This document shows positions 60,601 to 64,000 of a DNA stretch of 64,000 nt, in pieces; position 1 is the first letter of the stretch, and each line of letters opens with the position of its first letter. A model generated the notes under the pieces. The model was not told the DNA's origin. It did no database searches and saw only the letters and a program-made list of their open reading frames with translations. Source of the stretch: Chaetorhynchus papuensis (taxonomy: Eukaryota; Chordata; Aves; Passeriformes; Rhipiduridae); assembly GCA_013396525.1 (NCBI GenBank), contig VWYX01001138.1, positions 100,165-164,164 on the forward strand, written 5' to 3'. A program made the position numbers and the translations under genes.

Positions 60601-61526
60601 ACTCACCCTGTGCATCCCCACCCTGACAGCAACAGGATGAAAACACAAGAGCTCAGTGGAGGAGGGAGGATGAGAAAGAGGAAGAAAACAGCTACCCCGG
60701 GTTGCACAACACCTGGGAAGAGCACACACACATCCTGCCGAGGGGGGACCGTGCAGTCAGGCCGCCAAACACCTTTGTCCACCTCAAACCCCAAACCAAG
60801 CCACGACCCTCACTCCCCACCCAGCTCCCTGCTCACACCCTGGGCTGTCTCTGCACTTGAGGGACCCTTGTCTCTTCCCTCTGGTCTGGTGGCGATGCCC
60901 CGATCCCCTCCAAGAGAGGGACCATCAGTAACCTGGAGCCCGCTGTCCCGCACGCACAGATCAGGGGCTGGCTGAGGCAGAGCCCCCGAGGGGGCCGAAT
61001 GTTCCTCACAACGAAGGGGACCCTCGGTGGTTTGGAAGCAGCCACCTGCGCACCAGCTCCCGTCCTCCTCCCAGGACCACCCCGAAGCCCCAGGGACCCC
61101 CAGGCGTCCAGAGAAAGACGCAGCTCTCCCTGGCCCTCAACACGCCCCCCAAGCCCGGCAGCAGCTCTGTCACGACCTCCACCCGGGACACCCTCCCTCG
61201 CCCACAGCCACTTCACAGGGTCTCACCCCTTCCGAAACTCCTTCCTAAAACACTCAGAACATCCCCCGACACCACCTGCTCTGACTTCACCCTCCCCAGC
61301 CCCATCTCCCCCCACACCCCGAGGTCTCCCCGCTCCCCCCGCCGCTCACCTTGAAGTACCCGCCCTCATAGTGGGTGTCCGGGGGGCCGAAGATGGCCAC
61401 GTCCCAGGTGTACAGGTCCCCTTCGTCCACCAGCCTGACCCGGAACCCCTCCACGGGCTCCTCCTGCAGCCCCTTCAGCTCCAGCAGCAGCGCCTTCTGC
61501 GAGCTGGGCACGGGAGGCCGCGCCAT
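57676..61526 (-). CDS. CDC34: CDC34 (UBE2R1), ubiquitin-conjugating enzyme E2 (5 exons)
   Basis: Minus-strand exons: 61350-61526, 59030-59116, 58445-58542, 58002-58136, 57676-57886. They encode 235 residues (human 236). CDC34 takes ubiquitin from E1 and extends K48-linked chains on targets of SCF cullin-RING ligases, in nucleus and cytosol. The UBC fold is complete. It has the HPN motif in KMWHPNIYE, catalytic C93 in TGDVCISILHPP, and the acidic active-site loop PPVDDPQSGELPSERW typical of CDC34/UBE2R. The very acidic C-terminal tail (FYDDYYEDDEMEEE) binds the basic canyon of CUL1 in the known family. UBE2R2 is the near paralogue; the PAPDEGSD tail and the position beside BSG and TPGS1 fit CDC34. 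The start MARPPVPSSQKALLLELK matches the family start. Confidence 0.97.
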
Positions 61527-61690
61527 TCCGGGGTACCGGGGCTTTCGGGGGGCGCAGCGGCCGCTCCGGGGCGCGGGGGGGCGGCGGGACCGGGGCCGCG
61601 CGGGGCACGGCGGGGGCTGTAGTCCCATGAGGGGCGCGGTCACGGGAGGCACCGCCCCTACAGCACCTCTGACCAATCAGAGCGCGGGGC
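61527..61690 (-). promoter_or_regulatory. CDC34: CDC34 promoter
   Basis: CpG-rich DNA upstream of the CDC34 start. ACCAATCAG at 61672-61680 is a strong NF-Y-type CCAAT site about 150 bp upstream of the start codon. A GGACTACAGCCCCC word on the minus strand (about 61611-61624) is a weak version of the ZNF143/SBS motif. There is no TATA box. Confidence 0.5.
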
Positions 61691-62199
61691 GGGGCAGGCG
61701 GTGGGCGGGGCGGCTCCGCCGGTGCTGCCAGCGCTCCCGGTCCCACCGAGCGATCGGCAGCCGCCCCGGGGCTCTCCAGCACACAGAATCCCGGCCCGGA
61801 CAGCAGCCCCAGGACAGCCTGCAGATGCCACACCTGTGTGACACTTCACGGCAGCACCTGGAACGGGAGCAGAAGCTACTCCCGGCACGGCCGCAGCGGA
61901 ACGATGCCTCCCTCTTTGTCACATCCCGTCAGCTGTGTCTGCGTCAGGAGCCACCACCCGCAGCCTCACCCAGCCCAGCACCACGTCCTGCCTGCAGGGA
62001 GCAGAACATCCGCCCAACACAACATGCCGAGCCCGCGGGGATCCTCCCACCGGCTCGTCCAGTCAGGTGCTCCACAGTCCTGCACCTGCTCCCAACACTA
62101 ATCCCTGAGCATGGAGCTTGCCTCAGGGATCTGGGCACTGCTATGGCTCATCCTGGCACTCCGTGCTGCCAGGAGGTAAGAAACTGGCCACTAAAAAAT

Positions 62200-62730
62200 A
62201 ATAAAAAGCTTTAATGTCTTACAGCAAACCAAGAATTGAACAGTATAAATAATGATCAGACAAGTTTAAATAAATAACCCCCGGCCCGACACACAGCTGG
62301 TCCCGGGAGAAGGGGATGTGTCTCATCCAGACCCTGCACTCCACATCCCAAACCACCTCAGCCCTCCCCAGCTGTCCCTGTGCAGCCACAGCCCAACCCC
62401 ACACTTTGTTCCTTCTGGGTCATTTCACTGCCCAAAGCAGCTCCGCAGGTCACAGCTTCCACGTCAGTCCTGGATAACACCTAAAAGGGATGTCCCAATG
62501 CAGCGGGGCCAGAGGAGCCACGTCTGGGAAAGGCTGCACGCAGGGACACAGAGCTGCCGGGCACCATCAGAACGGGGCAGGGAGCCCAGTACGGAAACTG
62601 GGAACCTCTTGTTGGGCAGACCCAGGTTCTCCAGCCAGCGCCCAGCCAATGCCCCGTTCTCACCGTCCAGCTTGGATGGGGACCCCGCAGGGCCAGCAGT
62701 GGCCGCAGCCAGCACTGCTCCCACCCGGCG
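62200..62730 (-). other. TPGS1: TPGS1 3' UTR with probable ATTAAA poly(A) signal
   Basis: On the minus strand, ATTAAA (plus TTTAAT at 62209-62214) lies about 520 nt after the TPGS1 stop, at the end of an AT-rich block (62190-62280). This leaves only about 0.5 kb before the CDC34 promoter. Confidence 0.5.
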
Positions 62731-63675
62731 TCACTCCACGGGCTTCACCTTCGCTATGAACAGGGCGGTGGCTTTCTTCAGGAACTCCTCCCTGCTCATG
62801 GAGGAGCCGAGCTTCCTCTCCTGCAGCGCCTGGTCCATGGCCAGTGCCAGCCTGTCGGGGCCTAGCCTGGAGCCGGCCTCCAGGTAGCGGCCGGGCCGCG
62901 AGCCGTGCCCGGCGCCCAGCGCGTCCTCCAGCGCCCGCAGCACAGCCTGGCACAGCCGGGTGTCCGCCGAGTCCCCAGCGCCCAGCACGGCGAACAGCGC
63001 GTCGGCTTTGGCCGCGAACTCCAGCAGCACGCAGCAGGTGAGGACGCCGTAGCGGAACACGTCGAACGGGACGGCCTCGTGGTCGCGGCAGCGGACGCGG
63101 CGCAGCAGCTCGGCCGCCGCCTCGGCCGGGGCCGCCCCGCGCTGGCAGATGCGCCGCAGCAGCTCGCTGTAGAGCCGCCCGTCCACGCCCGCCGCCCGCC
63201 GCCGCCCGCCGCACCCCAGCACCTCGTAGGCCGCGCCGGCGTTGCTGTCGAAGGCCGTCCTGTCGCGACAGGGCACAGACACAGAGAGGCGGCCTCGCCC
63301 CCCGNNNNNNNNNNNNNNNNNNNNNNNNNNNNNNNNNNNCCCGCCGCACCTGTGCGAGTGATGAGCCAGGCACACGTACCACAGCGCCCGGGCCAGGCGC
63401 TGCGGCGGCCCCGGGGGCTCCGCCGCCGCCTCCGCCGGCACCAGCCGTTCGAAGTACTCGGCCAGGAAGGACACGGGCTCGGCGGGCCGCGCCTCCAGCA
63501 CCTTAAGCAGCGCCTCCCGCACCATGGCCGTGACGCCGGCGCGCAGCAGAAACTCCGCCGCACTGCCCTCCGCCAGCCCGGCGTCCCCCGGCGCTGCCCG
63601 CCCCGGCTCCGCCAGCCCGTTGCCCCCCGCCGGCACCGGGGCGGCGGCCGCTCGCCGCTTCTCGTACGCCGCCAT
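62731..63675 (-). CDS. TPGS1: TPGS1, tubulin polyglutamylase complex subunit 1 (2 exons)
   Basis: Minus-strand exons: 63350-63675 and 62731-63259, joined in phase across a 90-bp intron that contains a 35-N gap. They encode 284 residues (human 290). TPGS1 is a non-catalytic subunit of the complex in which TTLL1 adds glutamate chains to tubulin, on axonemes, centrioles and neuronal microtubules. Conserved blocks include LLKVLEARPAEPVSFLAEYF, ALWYVCLAHHSHR, YSELLRRIC, CRDHEAVPFDVFR, FLEAGSRLGPD-like YLEAGSRLGPD and the C-terminus ALFIAKVKPVE. The start at 63675 was chosen because it matches the family start MAAVEKRR. An in-frame ATG 45 bp upstream (63720) would add 15 residues and has an equally good context. 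No catalytic domain is expected or seen. Confidence 0.95.
   Translation of the reverse strand: MAAYEKRRAAAAPVPAGGNGLAEPGRAAPGDAGLAEGSAAEFLLRAGVTAMVREALLKVLEARPAEPVSFLAEYFERLVPAEAAAEPPGPPQRLARALWYVCLAHHSHRCGGXXXXXXXXXXXXGGRGRLSVSVPCRDRTAFDSNAGAAYEVLGCGGRRRAAGVDGRLYSELLRRICQRGAAPAEAAAELLRRVRCRDHEAVPFDVFRYGVLTCCVLLEFAAKADALFAVLGAGDSADTRLCQAVLRALEDALGAGHGSRPGRYLEAGSRLGPDRLALAMDQALQERKLGSSMSREEFLKKATALFIAKVKPVE
63305..63339. other. Assembly gap (35 N) in TPGS1 intron
   Basis: A run of N within the single intron of TPGS1. Flanking donor and acceptor are both present, so no coding sequence is lost. Confidence 0.99.
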
Positions 63676-63900
63676 CTTGGAACACACTTCCGCCCGGGAC
63701 GGAAGCTTCTGTGCCGCCATCTTGCACGCTGGCAGCCAATCGGTGAGCAGGAAGGCAATGCGAGAACGCCGCCATTGGGCGAGGCCGCGGCCGCCATTTT
63801 GAGTGTGGGCGAAGGGGCTGCGTTGTCAGCGGCAACGCGGCGGGCGCCACGTCCGCCATGTTTACTGCGGGCAAATGCCCCACCCTTGGCAACCGTGCGG
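63676..63900 (-). promoter_or_regulatory. TPGS1: TPGS1 promoter with YY1/TISU and CCAAT motifs
   Basis: CpG-rich DNA upstream of TPGS1. CAAGATGGCGGC, the YY1/TISU consensus, occurs perfectly on the minus strand at 63668-63679 and 63713-63724. Related GCCGCCAT words lie at 63768-63779, 63790-63800 and (CCGCCAT) 63851-63862. An ETS-like CGGAAGTG lies between the two TISU copies, and CCAAT occurs at 63736-63740 on the plus strand and in reverse near 63772-63776. Confidence 0.6.
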
Positions 63901-64000
63901 GCGCCGCGGACGCCGCCGGTGTCCTGAGGCCGCTGAGGGGCCGCTGCACCGGGGTCGCCCAGGCCCAAAGGACACTTGCTCAGGGCTTGAACAGAAACAG
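63901..64000. other. Window edge, no gene seen
   Basis: The last 100 bp are G+C-rich and then more mixed. No exon could be supported. The next gene is outside the window. Confidence 0.5.

Noticed and set aside
62862..63968. Long open frames overlapping TPGS1 on both strands
   Set aside because: G+C-driven shadows. Only the frame ending AKVKPVE matches the family and joins across consensus splice sites.
8016..64000. CR1-type LINE or LTR elements elsewhere in the window
   Set aside because: I looked for the usual CR1 3' end words and paired LTRs and saw none. A repeat-library search would be needed to exclude old fragments.
1..64000. tRNA, snRNA, microRNA or CRISPR structures
   Set aside because: No A-box/B-box pairs, conserved snRNA words or regularly spaced repeats were recognised. 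microRNA hairpins cannot be excluded without folding software.

Overview
This window is vertebrate nuclear DNA, very probably from a bird. It is G+C-rich with CpG-dense gene starts and compact intron-exon genes that use standard GT-AG splice sites. Seven protein-coding genes can be reconstructed exon by exon from splice sites, reading phase and family sequence: RNF126 (+), FGF22 (-), POLRMT (+), HCN2 (-), BSG (-), CDC34 (-) and TPGS1 (-). As known from the human genome, this is the gene order of human 19p13.3 read in reverse, with relative orientations kept. GZMM, which lies between CDC34 and BSG in human, is not seen. The compact size (HCN2 in about 10 kb) suggests an avian microchromosome; the species cannot be determined from the sequence.

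Layout. 1-8.0 kb: RNF126, an E3 ubiquitin ligase, behind a promoter with two perfect CArG boxes. 8.0-10.0 kb: intergenic. 10.0-14.0 kb: FGF22 on the minus strand, with its first exon running into an assembly gap (14011-14197). 14.6-28.7 kb: POLRMT, the mitochondrial RNA polymerase, 21 exons, head-to-head with FGF22. 29.4-40.4 kb: HCN2, a pacemaker channel, 8 exons, with the start of exon 1 inside a second gap (40360-40550). 42.8-54.6 kb: BSG (basigin/neurothelin), including the extra Ig exon used in the retinal isoform. 57.0-61.5 kb: CDC34, a ubiquitin-conjugating E2. 62.2-63.7 kb: TPGS1, a tubulin polyglutamylase subunit, with a 35-N gap in its single short intron.

The genes do not form one pathway; they are a conserved synteny block. 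RNF126 and CDC34 both act in ubiquitin transfer. HCN2, BSG and FGF22 are cell-surface or secreted proteins with neural roles. POLRMT acts in mitochondria and TPGS1 on microtubules. No frameshift or internal stop was found in any reconstructed coding sequence. No RNA genes, CRISPR arrays or intact mobile elements were seen. The most unusual items are a short retroviral env-like fragment in a POLRMT intron, duplicated CArG boxes upstream of RNF126, two perfect TISU-type start contexts in TPGS1, and several AT-richer non-coding islands in HCN2 and BSG. I did not find a convincing undescribed system.
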